A stretch of 64,000 nt of DNA from Puccinellia tenuiflora (lineage: Eukaryota > Streptophyta > Magnoliopsida > Poales > Poaceae): NCBI GenBank assembly GCA_012064385.1, contig QRDG01000400.1:1-64000 (forward strand), read 5' to 3'. The notes beneath the pieces were generated by a model. That model worked only from the letters and a program-made list of their open reading frames with translations, was not told where the DNA came from and searched no databases. Of this stretch, positions 41,555 to 52,893 are shown piece after piece. The first letter of the stretch is position 1. Every line of letters starts with the position of its first letter. A program made the translations under genes and the position numbers.

Positions 41555-42809
41555 GGAAAATGCTTCGGTTCAGCCGGACGATGCCGCGCTCACGTCCTCC
41601 GCCTTGACAGCACGCCACGCGCCCCCCAGGCCCACCTTATCTCGTTTGTCTCTCCTCTCTCATCTCTTTCCACCTCTCCTTTTTTTTCTGTTCCTCCCCG
41701 AGAGTACGCAATGAAATTAGCTCCCAGACGTCTCTCTCGTACCACGCTCCGCCGCCGTTTCTGTCTAGGCGTCTACCCCGACGATCCTCCGCCACTATTT
41801 TCTCTCCCTACCCTTTTCTCCTCCCTCCCGTCCCCTAGGCCTCCCCCCTACAATCTGGTAGCGGCTCGCCTGCTCCTTCTCCCCTCCCTTCTGGCGCCTT
41901 GTCGCGTCATTCACTACGCCAAAGAGGCGTCACTGCCATGCTCCACCTCTCATGTTTGGAATCGTGTCTATTGGCGGTGCCCTGCTATGAAGGGCAGCCG
42001 CTGGTGCTACCAACGCCCGCCGGTAGTGCTACGAAGGGGAAGTCACCGTTGCTGCCGGGCGCTAGCCGGCAGTGCTACAAAGGGCAGCCGTCAGGGCTAT
42101 CAACGCCTGCCGTCCGTGCTACGAAGTGCTACCAAAGCTCGCAGGCAGTGCTACAGAGGGGCAGTCGACACCGGCGCTCGCCGGCAGTGCTACAACGGGT
42201 AGTCGTCGGTGCTCCTGATGTTGTCCAGCAGTGCTACAAAGGGCAGCCGCCGATGCTACTGTCGGTGTTCGTCGGGGCTACCCTCCCGGCGGCTACTACA
42301 AGCGGGGTCAGCTGCCGCCGACCGTTTTGCTGCAAACGTCGGCCGCCAGTGCTACCAACGCCGGTTGCCACTGCTACAAGGTTGGCCGCCATTGCTACCA
42401 ACGCCGGCCGCTCCTGCTACAAGGCCGGTTGCCTCCGCTTGCTACAAACATCGTCCGCCGCTGCTACAAATTGCCACCGGCAGAAGCTGTAGGTGATGAC
42501 GGTGTTGCTTCTACAGGCGACGAGGGGCTACGGTGGGGCCACGGGGTGCTACTGCGAGGAGGCACGTTGGCAAGCCGACGACCTGTTCGTGTTTTGCATG
42601 CTGGAGACGGGGGCGTATCCGTGTATGCCCACGAGGAGGGGAGAGAGAGCAGGCAAAGGGTGAGTCGTGGGGTATTTTCTTTGAGATGACACGAAGCGGA
42701 CGACCCGGTCAAAGCCAATCTTATACGTACAGGCCAACCGATCGAACGGTTCAGGAGGCGGGGGCTCGGACGCCCCGATCCCCCGGGGACGCTCAGCGTT
42801 GGCCTTTTC
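41555..42809. mobile_element. Mutator-like non-autonomous element, 9-bp TACTTTTTA duplication
   Basis: TACTTTTTA occurs at 41546-41554 and 42810-42818. The ends GGAAAATGCTTCGGTTCAGC and (reverse complement) GAAAAGGCCAACGCTGAGC are weakly inverted. The 1255-bp interior is GC-rich and dominated by an imperfect minisatellite of GTGCTACAA/GTGCTACCAACGCC words (about 41985-42480). Long ORFs in all three plus frames are repeat artefacts. No transposase is present. Confidence 0.75.
41985..42480. repeat. GCTACAA/GCTACCAACGCC minisatellite
   Basis: Some fifteen or more imperfect units of about 27-45 bp, each centred on GCTAC(A/C)A with GCCGGC or GGGCAGCCG linkers, lie head to tail inside the Mutator-like element. 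Confidence 0.75.
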
Positions 42810-43067
42810 TACTTTTTAACCCTTTTTCATGTGAAAAAAAGTGCTTTCAGACTTTGTGATCCTCTTCTTCTCCAAACAAAAAATCAGTAACCTCAACATT
42901 TATCGCGACACAAATCAACACCTACAAATTGAGTAGGTACTAAATAATTTCATAGTTTCCCGTTGAGGATCATCCAATCATGTGGATTTTATCATTCAAT
43001 AATCAAGCAAAATTGATGGTATAAATATATTTCATGTTGCGACAGTATTATCTCATGAAATATTGTA

Positions 43068-43147
43068 CTCCCTTCGTACCAATATATAAGACGTTTTAAT
43101 AGCCTAATTTAACTTGCTAAAACATCTATATAATGGGACAGAGGAAA
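43068..43147. mobile_element. Stowaway MITE, 80 bp
   Basis: CTCCCTTCGTACCAATATAT begins after TA (43066-43067), and the element ends GGGACAGAGGAAA before TA (43148-43149). The near-complementary ends and AT-rich core with AAGACGTTTTAA match the small Triticeae Stowaway (Tc1/mariner) families. Confidence 0.85.
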
Positions 43148-43149
43148 TA

Positions 43150-43944
43150 CATGTCATCAGAAATAATTTTATATTGTCACATCCGGTGAACCTAATTTTA
43201 TTCATCACAGTTGACATTAAATATTGTAAATGCCATTGACTTATCTAGAAATTCTTGTTGACAAGAAAAGATTAAGCAATCACCAATGATGGAAACATGC
43301 TTGAAAAGAAAATGGAAAAGAAGCTTCAGGCATGGAAAGGCAATAGTCTAGCAATTAATAGGTGTTAGGGATGTGTTGTCTAATTCTTATATGAGTATTG
43401 TCCCTTTATATATGTTTTACTTCCTTGAAGCACAAGTGAAGAGGAAGGACTGTCATAGGTAAAGAATGTTATGGAAGAAAACCAAAGACAAGAAAAAAAA
43501 TCATCTAGTGATGGGGCCCACCATGTGTTTACATAAAAGACCGTGGTGGTCTCTTGTGGATTTTCTATCTTGCAGCCATGAATCAAAGCCGTAGATGGCT
43601 CTACAATGTCGTTGTTGCATAGCTCAGGTCAGAGCAAGGTGCCATCAGGCGTTCAACATGCAGTCTCACAATCGGGCATCGTTTGTTGGTTGGGATCTTA
43701 GGAGAGAAATGAAAGCCCTGAAACAAAGTGAGCCTACGGAAGGGTGTCAAAATGCCTCCAAGCCTGTGCATAAAACAATCAAAGAAAATGGCAATCATTG
43801 TTTACAATTTAGTATCTTCATAGACAAACTATATGGTAAACAAAATCTCATTGTGTCCAGTTGATTAAGCAGCAAAATCTCATTTTTCAGTGGAGTTGTG
43901 GTTGTTTGCTACACTATGGTAAAGAATAAATGCAACTTTCTTCT
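43150..43944. other. No recognisable gene
   Basis: AT-rich unique-looking sequence. One 89-codon plus-strand ORF at 43595-43864 has no motif I recognise and a weak start context. I treat it as chance. Confidence 0.4.
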
Positions 43945-45570
43945 GGCCGCAGTACCCTTCTTGACGATGGGTAGTTATTGATGGTGTTGATAGTAGAGTT
44001 GGATGGTGCCCCAAGGGAAGGCGTGGATGTAGCAAGTAGCAGTTTTCCCTCGGTGAAGAACCCAGGTTTAATTGAACCAGCAGGACTTTGAAATCAACAA
44101 CAAGGTGAAAGTCAACGATCTCTGGCGCTTAACCGTCGATGAACATGACCTGCACACACTCAACCAATTACTTTGCCTCCAACGGCAGGAAGGTTGTCAA
44201 TCCTCCCGGCCTGCTGAAAACAAAACGGTTGAACGTATAGTGTAGTGAAATGAATTTATGGAATCGGACCAACAAGCAAGTGAATATGAAAAGCAAGTAA
44301 ACGAGGTTGTAAACAATGTAAAAAGATGGACCAGGGGCCATGGGTTCACTAGGGGTGTCTATCCAATAAATAAAATATTCATATGACGGGTAAACAAATT
44401 ACAGTTAGGCAATTGACAAGATTATGACACAAACTTAATCTAGCTATATCAAAGTGTTCATGATAATATTCATGTAGGCATCACAATAAGGAACAAAGAC
44501 AGTCATCCAACTGCATCTTTGTCTAAAAAGTCTATCTAGGGATCGCTATCCAGCCTGTCACCCATCGGTATTAAGTTGTAAGCAACAAATATTTGCATTA
44601 AATAAAGTGTATGTTGTAAGAAATATTCATAATCATAAAGACATAAACACCGCTGTTTTACCCTTAGCCGCAACAGCACACCCTCGTCCTTAGACGTTTC
44701 TGTCACTCGTGCCTAGGCACAAGAGGGGGCATGAACCAACTATCTAGCATAAATACTCTCTCTTGGAGACATAAGCAATCACTTGGCCAAAGCAACTACA
44801 CACATTGGAGAGCATGCAAAAACATAAATTAACATATAAGAACCATGCACAATCTGATCATAACTTCATAATCCATCGGATCTCAACAAACACATCATAT
44901 AGCATTACAAATAGTCGATCTTGAACATGTAGGGCAGCTCACAAGATCATAAACATGAAGCACAAGGGAGAGAGACAACCATCTAGCTACTGCCATGGAC
45001 CCGTAGTCCAAGGTGGAACTACTCACACATCATCCCGACGGAAGGCATGGCGATGAAGAGCCCTCCGGGATCGATCTCCCCTCCGGCAGCGTGCCGGGAA
45101 CAGCTTCAGAATCTCCCCGAATTAGGTTTCGAGGTGGCGGCGGCTTCGGGACGGAGTTTCTGGAAAATAATCGTCGCCCTGACAAAATTAGGTTTAATGT
45201 GATTTTATAGGCATCAGAGGGGACCCACCATGGGTAGGGGCGGGTCCCACCCGCGGTGGCCCTAGGGCCGCGGCTGCTGGCCGCCCCTGGCCTGTGGGGC
45301 GCCCCCGAGGCTGCCCTCTAGACTCCGTCTTCGTTGTGGCAAATAAAAAATCTCTATAAATTTTGGCGCAGTTCCGAGAATATTTTCAGAAGTGGATTTT
45401 CTGAAATAGAAAACAGCAAAAACAGGAAACTGGCACTGGGCATCTTGTCAATAGGTTAGTCCGACAAAAAGCCTAAAAATGATATAATAAGATAGTAAAA
45501 ACATGTAACAATGGCATATAACTAGCATGGATCAATAAAAATTATAGATACGTTTGACACGTATCGGTCA
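43945..45570 (-). repeat. Unclassified dispersed grass repeat (probable transposable element)
   Basis: Text such as AGCAGTTTTCCCTCGGTGAA, TCTGTCACTCGTGCC, AGACAACCATCTAGCTACTG, CATGGACCCGTAGTCCA, CCTCCGGGATCGATCTCCC and the edge ATTATAGATACGTTTGACAC is familiar to me from many Triticeae sequences. It probably reads on the minus strand, where that edge would be the start (..ACGTATCTATAATTTTTATTG). No protein domain, paired LTR or target duplication was found, so superfamily and exact limits are open. Confidence 0.5.
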
Positions 45571-46129
45571 TATTACCATATCACAACCTCGTGTATGTTT
45601 ATATGGGCCGAGTGGCCTAAGCATATTCAAAGTAAAGGATGTAGACCGCATCGCGACCCTAGGCGTTGACGCCATAGAGCCTCTGGAAACTGGCAATGAC
45701 GTCACATATCACCGCACCCTGATCAACATTATTGAAGAGATCCCCCTGGTCACCTTCATTTTTGGAACCCACATCATCACACAACCCCCACAACCTCCTA
45801 TCGTTTCCTAGCCGACACCTAGCCACCTAGTGGTCAAGGTCTTCGGCAAGGCGCGTCGTAGACCCAAAGACCCTCTCGTGTGTATGTTCTCCACTCGCTG
45901 GATCTAAGAGCGGGACCATGGCGTCCAACGTCTTCGCCACTTTGGCTATCGAGTAGACGCAGAAGTATGCATCGCAAACTGCCTAAGATGTCATCGCCGG
46001 TGACATCCATTGACAGGGCCCAGAATCACCCGCTAATCGCCCCAACGCTCCTCCGTTTGAATTGTCCATCCTCTTTTAAATTTTAGGTGTCTTGTTCTCT
46101 AATTCTTGTTGCAACCCCTCTCCCTCCTC
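45571..46129. other. Unassigned sequence
   Basis: An 85-codon plus frame (45554-45811) contains KVKDVDRIATLGVDAIEPL and NIIEEIPLVTFIFGTH, which look protein-like but are not recognised. It could be a piece of an older retroelement. The rest shows nothing. Confidence 0.3.
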
Positions 46130-48830
46130 TCTCCTTGCTCAGTATGAACTAGATGTAGCCATCATCAGTTGCTTGTGCGGCGTCCTCCCCATCACTGCCG
46201 ACTCAGTATGGCATCTGCTCTTCGAGGATGTGGATGGCGCAAGAAAGCACCTGGATGGATGTACTCAGGATTCCTAGAAGTCCAATCTCATAGTGTCAAT
46301 CTAATAGGTAGTTTAAGTTAATCGAACACAAAAACAGGCGCCATCAAAATTAGCTTGAGCTCATGGCAGCTAGAGTAACATTCAATGTTTAAGTATAACC
46401 CATTTCTAGGTCAGTTTATATCAAAATTTCCTTAGCAATTTGGAAACTTTTTGGTGAACTAGTTTTATGTGCAACCTTTTAATGCTACTAATTCGTTTCC
46501 TCCTATGAGTTGACACCGGTATAGAAGAAGAGGTTAGCGTTCATGGAAATTACTTGGCAATGCTGCCACGGTCCAGTTACACAATCAACACATCATTCAG
46601 ATCAATCACCACGGCTATGTCTAGTTTTTTTTTCTTCTGTAAGCTAACTTGCTTGGCATGTTATAGTAGTTTGGTTGTGTACATCTAAACGTGTTGCCAT
46701 TGGGTTGGTTGGGTTGGTGCAGAGGACAGGGGAATTTTGTCCATTATGTAAGAAGTTTAACTTTGCTTGTGGCACAACCCCAACCACAAATAGACGACCA
46801 TGCAAGTGCAGTTGTATCTATATATTCTCCCCGGAACCCTCGAATTGAATATGAAGATACATGATACCTTTGCATGATTTATCTACCAAAAAATAGACAC
46901 CTCAAACTGTTAATTTTTTGTTGGAATAGTAGACATCAGAAATTCATGTTTAAGGGGAATGCGACTTCTTCACACGAAAGATAAGAAATGGCCGTGTATG
47001 TTCAACAATTTTAGCTCAACCACATCCTCCAGACTTATCCAACCAAAAGAGCAACAAGGAAATTCAGAGTCAAAACATCCTTCCATTGTCTCATTCTGCA
47101 TGTGGAGCTTTGTAACAAGATCTTCTCGGGGATCACTTTTTTTATCCCTCCATGTCATTAGCTTTGTGGCATTCTGAAAAGGACGCAAGCGCTTCTGCTT
47201 TGTCTGGATTTGAACTTTCTGGCATAAATTCGCAGACTTACAATGGCAATTCCATAAGAAGGAGATGAGCTAAAACTTAACTGATCTCACTGCTTCAACC
47301 TTATTCGAGCATGCTTTTACACTTTTTCATTTCAGTGGTACCATAGTAATTTTTTTGTCCTCTGCGTACTCTGGGTCGATAAGCTCTCCTGTGACAAAAG
47401 TCTATTAACAGTGATGCTAACAGGAAATTATGTCTAACACGATCAAGTAACTAATATCCCTGAGACAGGAACCATATAAATGATATAGGAGATAAGCTTC
47501 TATACAACATGCAGCATAAGAAAGTAAAACTGCCATAGATATACGTAGCCATGAAACATCTACCAAAAACTGCTGTTTTATGGACCATACTGAGTCTTCT
47601 TGACCATCCTGAGTCTTCTTGACCATCCTGGTCACTATGTGTTACACAAAACATTGTGGTATCTCCAAAAATGCCAAATCTTCTAGGTATGCGACAAGGT
47701 CAATTGAGCAGATTTGTACTTCCAGCAGAAGTACAGGAATCCAAATTACATTTTATTAATTCAGCCAAGCTGGATAAGTACATTACATTGTTGGATTACA
47801 ACAAATATGTACAAATTTTGTATGAGTTGTTAAGCACAATATTAGAGGTGCAGTAAATATTACATAAGATACAAAACTGAGCCAAATATCATGGTATCTT
47901 TGACATAAGAACTCGCCAATGTTGTCCATCCGGCCTATTCACCCAGCTGATATGTGAAACATTTTGCCAATGTATTTCTTGCCGTACAGCTGGAGATTTT
48001 TGCAAGAAAGGAGATTATAAATTTCAATAGCATTAGGTCTACATTTTCACAGGGAAACAACTTTACTGTGCTTGGACACTGAAGCTGCAAACTCACTTTT
48101 ACTATCTATACAAATACAATGTCCCATCTCATAGCCGGCATTCTAAGATCCTGTCGGCACCAACATATACCTCTTATAAATTAGTTTGTAAAAAAATTAT
48201 GCAGCGACAGGAATATTTTTATTGCTTCTCGAGAAAACAAAACATTTAGAACATATGGAAGGAGCAAAAGCACAGTAATCTTTTAGTTCTTGAATAGAGG
48301 TACATCTGCATTTTGCAGAACTGACATACAAGAAAAATAGCTCAACAGGTTCTACACCATTAACAGACATAGTATGCATTGCATACAACCGAGCCAAACA
48401 GCTAGTTACTACATCCAAAAGACTACAGGGGAAATTATATGTCATAAGTTTAGAGAAAACATATTATGTCTTTGATTTATTGAAAAATATCAATAATACA
48501 AACCAAAATCAATACTAGTAGATATATTGTGAAATGTGTTTCATAATGTATTTATTTGATATCGAAGATGTCAATTTTTTTTACAATCACGATCAAACTT
48601 TTGAAAACTGGTAGGACTGAACTTACATACCCAGTATTTTAGGAACTAGAGTGTAAAAGAATCTCATACGACAACTTATATTTTTTTAAAAATACTACTC
48701 CGTACTATTTTTGTTTCTAATTTTGGGCGGTTGTAAAGAGATCATATACTCGTGGCAGTAGGAATAAAACAGTACCAACGTTTCTACTGCTATTTTTTTT
48801 TGAAGAAATCTGAAGATGGTGCTATTTGAA
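46130..48830. repeat. Duplicated block, copy C
   Basis: It shares GCTCTTCGAGGATGTGGATG, GCGCAAGAAAGC, TCATGGCAGCTAGAGTAACA, CAATTTGGAAACTTTTTGGTG, CATGTGGAGCTTTGTAACAA, TTACACAAAACATTGTGGTA and AATAAAACAGTACCAACG with copy A, in order. It lacks both MITEs of copy A and, as far as seen, the DUF1618/DUF295-like relic. No intact gene is present. Confidence 0.75.
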
Positions 48831-49897
48831 AGCAGCGTAGGTGTCTCTTTTATGCTCAATCGTATGCTATTTTGACCAACTGGTCAAGTAACATGTGTCG
48901 TTGAGGTCGTTTAGTCAGGGCCGATTCAAAACGGTAAACGGATCATAGACCTCAATAGTGGCTTGAGCGACACAGCGAGCGGCATCACTCGCTGCCACAT
49001 GACATCAAGACACGCATCAACAAATAATTAACTACAGGAGATATAATCCAGAATGGTTGGACCGACACGATGAACCGTACGCTTTCGGTTCGGCTCGGCC
49101 ATGGCTGTCGGTCCATGAAGGAGGCTCTTCATGTGTGGGCGTGTGGCCCTTGGTACGGTCGCTTTGTTGCGCAAGCACGGTCACCAGCCAAGCGAGACAA
49201 GTTTTTTCTCTCCCAAAAACCCATTTTATACTATTCAGGAATACAGATTACCTCACCAAGCAGAAGAGAAGACGAACGTTTAGCCTTGTCTCGCGTCTCG
49301 TTTGCGTGCAAGATTTTACAATCAATTTGTAAGCAACTTAATTTAAAAGAAAAAATGTAAGCAAAGCTTGACTTACTACTACGGAGTATTTCTTGACTTA
49401 CTGTTAAAACATCTTATATTTCGATACGGAGGAAATACTACGGCGTATTTCTTGTTCCGTTTCTCGTTTTTTTTCTTCTCACGTGTCAAGAGCCCGAAGG
49501 CAGCACGACTCTGCGAGTGGGCCCGCCGGCTCAGTCCACCAGCCCGCCGCACGCGTCGCAGCCGTCGGATCCACCGCCGCCCAGCCCCCACACACCACCG
49601 TCCACCTGACACCTTATCCCCACCGAATCAAGACCCCACCTGTCACCGGCCCACCCATATCCGCAGCCCCCGTTCCGGAGGCGCGTGCGTATATGACACG
49701 CACGTTCTTCTGAATCTTCCACACCAAATTACCAAAACGCGCAGGCAGCGGCGCTCGCAGAAACAGAGAAGAGAAGAGAGAGGAGGAGCCCTCGGCAACG
49801 GAATAATCCTTTCTCCCTTTCCTCCTCCTCCGCGTGCGATCGACGCGGAGGCGCCACCGCCACCGCCACCGCCACCTCCCCCGCTGCTCCGACCCCG
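48831..49897. other. ADF upstream region
   Basis: It contains the promoter and leader of the ADF gene. A purine-rich GAGAAGAGAAGAGAGAGGAGG at 49768-49788 and a CCGCCACC run just before the ATG are typical of grass leaders. No clear TATA box was identified. A short Stowaway remnant (GTTAAAACATCTTATATTTC to GGAGGAAATA, about 49403-49437) lies roughly 460 bp upstream of the ATG, flanked by TACTACGG(A/C)GTATTTCTTG direct repeats. ORFs on both strands around 49480-49720 have no recognisable domain. Confidence 0.45.
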
Positions 49898-52893
49898 ATG
49901 GCCTTCATGCGCACCTCCGTGAGTCGCTCCCCCCTCCCTCTTTCCGCTTGCTTCGATCCGCGCTACTTTGTCGCGACGGTTTTGGTTGAGGCCGATTCGC
50001 TCCCGTGCGGAGGTTTTTAGATCTGCGGAGTGCTCTTCGTGGCTCGCCGGCGCAGATCTAATCCAGGTGGTTTTACTTTTATCTGACCTTGATTCCGTCT
50101 GTCGCGAGGGGTTTTTTCTAGCAACTGGTTTCGGGTTCTACTATCAGATGGTGTAGATTGCCGAGAGAGTTCTTGCAGTAGACTTGGGGATGGTTTGGCG
50201 GCTGTGGTGGGATTTATCGGACAAAGTTTATTCCAAGTATCGTCTTGGATTGCGTACTGACTGGATGATTTGTCTGGTAGTTCATCTGTTTTCTTCAGTT
50301 ACCTGTATGCTTTGGCAATATCTGTATCGCCAGCGACTCGTGGATGATGAGCCGAGAGTCAAGTTATTAACACACTGGTAACTGGTTTTGTAAGTTGTTG
50401 TAACGCTAGGAAGCTTAAGTGTGTAGCGCAGGAGAAATGAAGGAGGGATGGGATGAGCCATACAAATCATGGGGTCCGTGTATTTTAGTATCAGGCCGAG
50501 TCAAAAGGACGGCCTGGGCCTCTGGTTGAATAATTGCGAGAGAGTTGATACCTTCGCAATTAAGCGTTAGGCGCTAAATGAGTGTTTTGTCTCACCTTTT
50601 CTCTCTTCTGAAGGTTTAAAGCGCTAAGCGCAATTAAGCGCACCTTTAAGCGCAGTTGAGTGCTAGGCGTTTTGCTCCGCTCAGCGCCTAAGCAAGCTTA
50701 AGCGTGCGCTTAAGCGCGCTTTTTATAACCTTGGTTTTGAATAATTGCAAGGCCCATTAGCGCAAGGAACGTGTCAGCTGTAGTCATGTCCTAAGGGCGT
50801 GTTGGTAGCCCGGTTGAACATAGAAAATCTCCCCCCACCCTGTTTTCATTTGTTTGGTAGCCCGGTTTTCACTCCTCAGCCCTGCCCACCTCGCGCAGAA
50901 AAGCACTCTCGGCCCTGCCCAGGAGAGAAGCTGAGATCGAGCTTCTCTCCTCAGCCCTGCCGACCTCATCCGAAAATATTCCCACGCGTGGGCCCCACCG
51001 AATCGTCGCTCCCCAGCCCCGCTCGAAACCGAGCCTCATTCCCCCCCCCCCCCCCCCCCCCCCCACCGAACGCGTGAGCTCCACCCGAGCCCAGCGATGC
51101 GCCGTCCCGCCCCGCCCCGCCGCCGTGCGTCGCCCAGATTCCCACCCCACCCCGCCCACCGCCGCCCCGCCCCGGAGCGCTGCCGCCTGCGTCCAGGGAC
51201 GAGCCCAGCTCCGCCGCCTCGCGTGCTGGGAGTGGATTTCAGCGCCGCCTCGACCCGCCTGCCCCCACCGCCCAACACCGGTCAGCCCCGCCGCCCATCA
51301 CCGCCCTGCCATGCTTCCCAGCACCGCCGCTACTCCACTGACGCAGCCCAGCGCCGCCGCGACTCCGAGGGCGCCGACGAGCTACCGCCGGCGAGAGGAG
51401 CACGAGCCCAATTTCGGAGGACCTGATTGCTTTTTGGATTTGGAATTAGGGACCTGTTTGTGTTTTATCTTTTTATCTAGGGACCTAATTGCTATTCAGT
51501 AATGTCTGGCTCGGCTCAAGTCATGCAGTACACCAAACAAAAGCTCAGCTGAGCACGTCTCACCTCACACGAGCTACCAAACAACACATGGTAAAACACA
51601 CTTGTATGTAGTCCACATGGCTAGCCTTAGCTTGTATGAGGTGAGATTGTCCACCCAGGCTACCAAACACACCCTAAGTTACAAGTTTGCACTGACATGG
51701 CAAAGGAGACATTGCACTTTAACGATTGAGCTCTTGAACAGTTAAACTGTTATTTACTTGTTTGCGGTGACAGATATCTGGTTCCATGTATTTTTTTCCT
51801 TGATTGTACTCATATGTTGTACTCTCTGCAGTCCAATGCATCCTCTGGAATGGGGGTTGCTCCGGATATCAGGGCGACATTCCTGGAGCTTCAAATGAAG
51901 AAGGCATTTCGTTATGTTATCTTCAAAATCGAGGAGAAGCAAAAGCAGGTTGTTGTGGAGAAGACAGGGGCTACAACTGAGAGTTATGATGATTTCCTGG
52001 CTTCTCTCCCTGAAAATGACTGCAGATATGCCCTTTATGATTTCGACTTTGTTACTGGGGAGAATGTGCAGAAAAGCAAGATTTTCTTCATTGCCTGGTG
52101 AGCTTCATAGTCAACCTATCCATATGTTAATGTTTGCATTAACTTCATCAATTATCTGCCAATGCTTTAGAAAATGATAAGTTGTTGAATAGTGATGGAA
52201 GATCCTGTTATGCAGCATGGTGCTGGTTTCTTAATTCTTCTATACGAATTAAGTATTGAATTATGAACTTGGACTGGTATTTCTAGAGGTCAATAGCATC
52301 ATAGTTTGTTCTTGTTTTCTCTGTACCTGGTATCTGTGCTTGTTGCTGTCCAGAATGAATAACAGTGCATGTCTACTAAATGTCTTTAGAATATGCTTGC
52401 CAATAGTGTAATTTGTTCTCTATCATGAAAGTTGAATTTTCTGATAGCAGTACTGCTATGCATAGCTGAAAAATCACGCTTTGTAGCACTTTCTTGTTTT
52501 GTTTTTACCTGGTATCGGTTCTTGTAGCTCCCCAGAGAGAATAACAGTGCATGTCTATTATATGTCTTTAGAATATGCTTTGCAACAGTGTAATCTGTTA
52601 TATATTTCGAAAGTTGACTCTTCTGATAGCAGTACTTGCATGCATAGTTGAGAAATCACCATTTTTGCACATGGGCTGATGGTCGATGCACCCCCCTTAC
52701 CTTTCCCATGATGTTACTTCACTAATGCACATGTTGCACCAGGTCTCCAGATACATCCCGCATCCGTGCCAAGATGCTGTACTCCACCTCCAAGGACCGC
52801 ATCAAGCATGAGCTCGACGGGTTCCACTATGAGATCCAGGCAACTGACCCGACTGAGGTGGAGATCGACGTCCTCCGCGAGCGGGCTCACTGA
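49898..52893 (+). CDS. ADF: Actin-depolymerizing factor (ADF/cofilin), 145 aa, three coding exons
   Basis: ADF binds actin monomers and filaments, severs filaments and speeds turnover in the cytoplasm. Plus-strand exons are 49898-49918 (MAFMRTS only), 51832-52097 and 52743-52893 (21, 266, 151 nt). Junctions are TCC|GTGAGT..GCAG|TCCAAT and TG|GTGAGC..CCAG|GTCTCC; the second splits the Trp codon. Visible motifs are the SNASSGMGV start with the regulatory Ser region, KKAFRYVIFKI, VVVEKTGA, DDFLASLPENDCRYALYDFD, SKIFFIAWSPD and the actin-binding helix RIRAKMLYSTSKDRIKHELD, ending DVLRERAH. Length and the tiny first exon fit plant ADFs. Intron 1 is 1913 bp and carries a Harbinger element; intron 2 is 645 bp. 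Intact by all signs. Confidence 0.96.
50500..50755. repeat. GCGCTTAAGCGC-rich repeat in ADF intron 1
   Basis: Words GCAATTAAGCG, GCGCTAAGCGCAATTAAGCG and GCGCTTAAGCGCGC occur in both orientations. TTGAATAATTGC flanks the block at about 50525-50537 and 50736-50748. It looks like a small inserted element, possibly hAT-related by its TATAACCTTG end, but the class is unsure. Confidence 0.4.
50795..51674. mobile_element. Harbinger-like element in ADF intron 1, TAA duplication
   Basis: The left end GGGCGTGTTGGTAGCCCGG and the right end (reverse complement GGGTGTGTTTGGTAGCCTGG) are TIRs flanked by TAA (50792-50794 and 51675-51677). The 880-bp element has no transposase. It contains 24 C (51041-51064) and a GC-rich zone with meaningless long ORFs on both strands. 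Confidence 0.85.

Noticed and set aside
41711..42689. Three plus-strand ORFs of 95-197 codons
   Set aside because: All three frames of the same minisatellite are open, with repetitive Cys/Tyr/Pro-rich peptides, so none is likely to be selected as protein.
43595..43864. 89-codon plus-strand ORF as a gene
   Set aside because: No similarity recognised, no promoter features, and overlapping antisense frame of similar quality.
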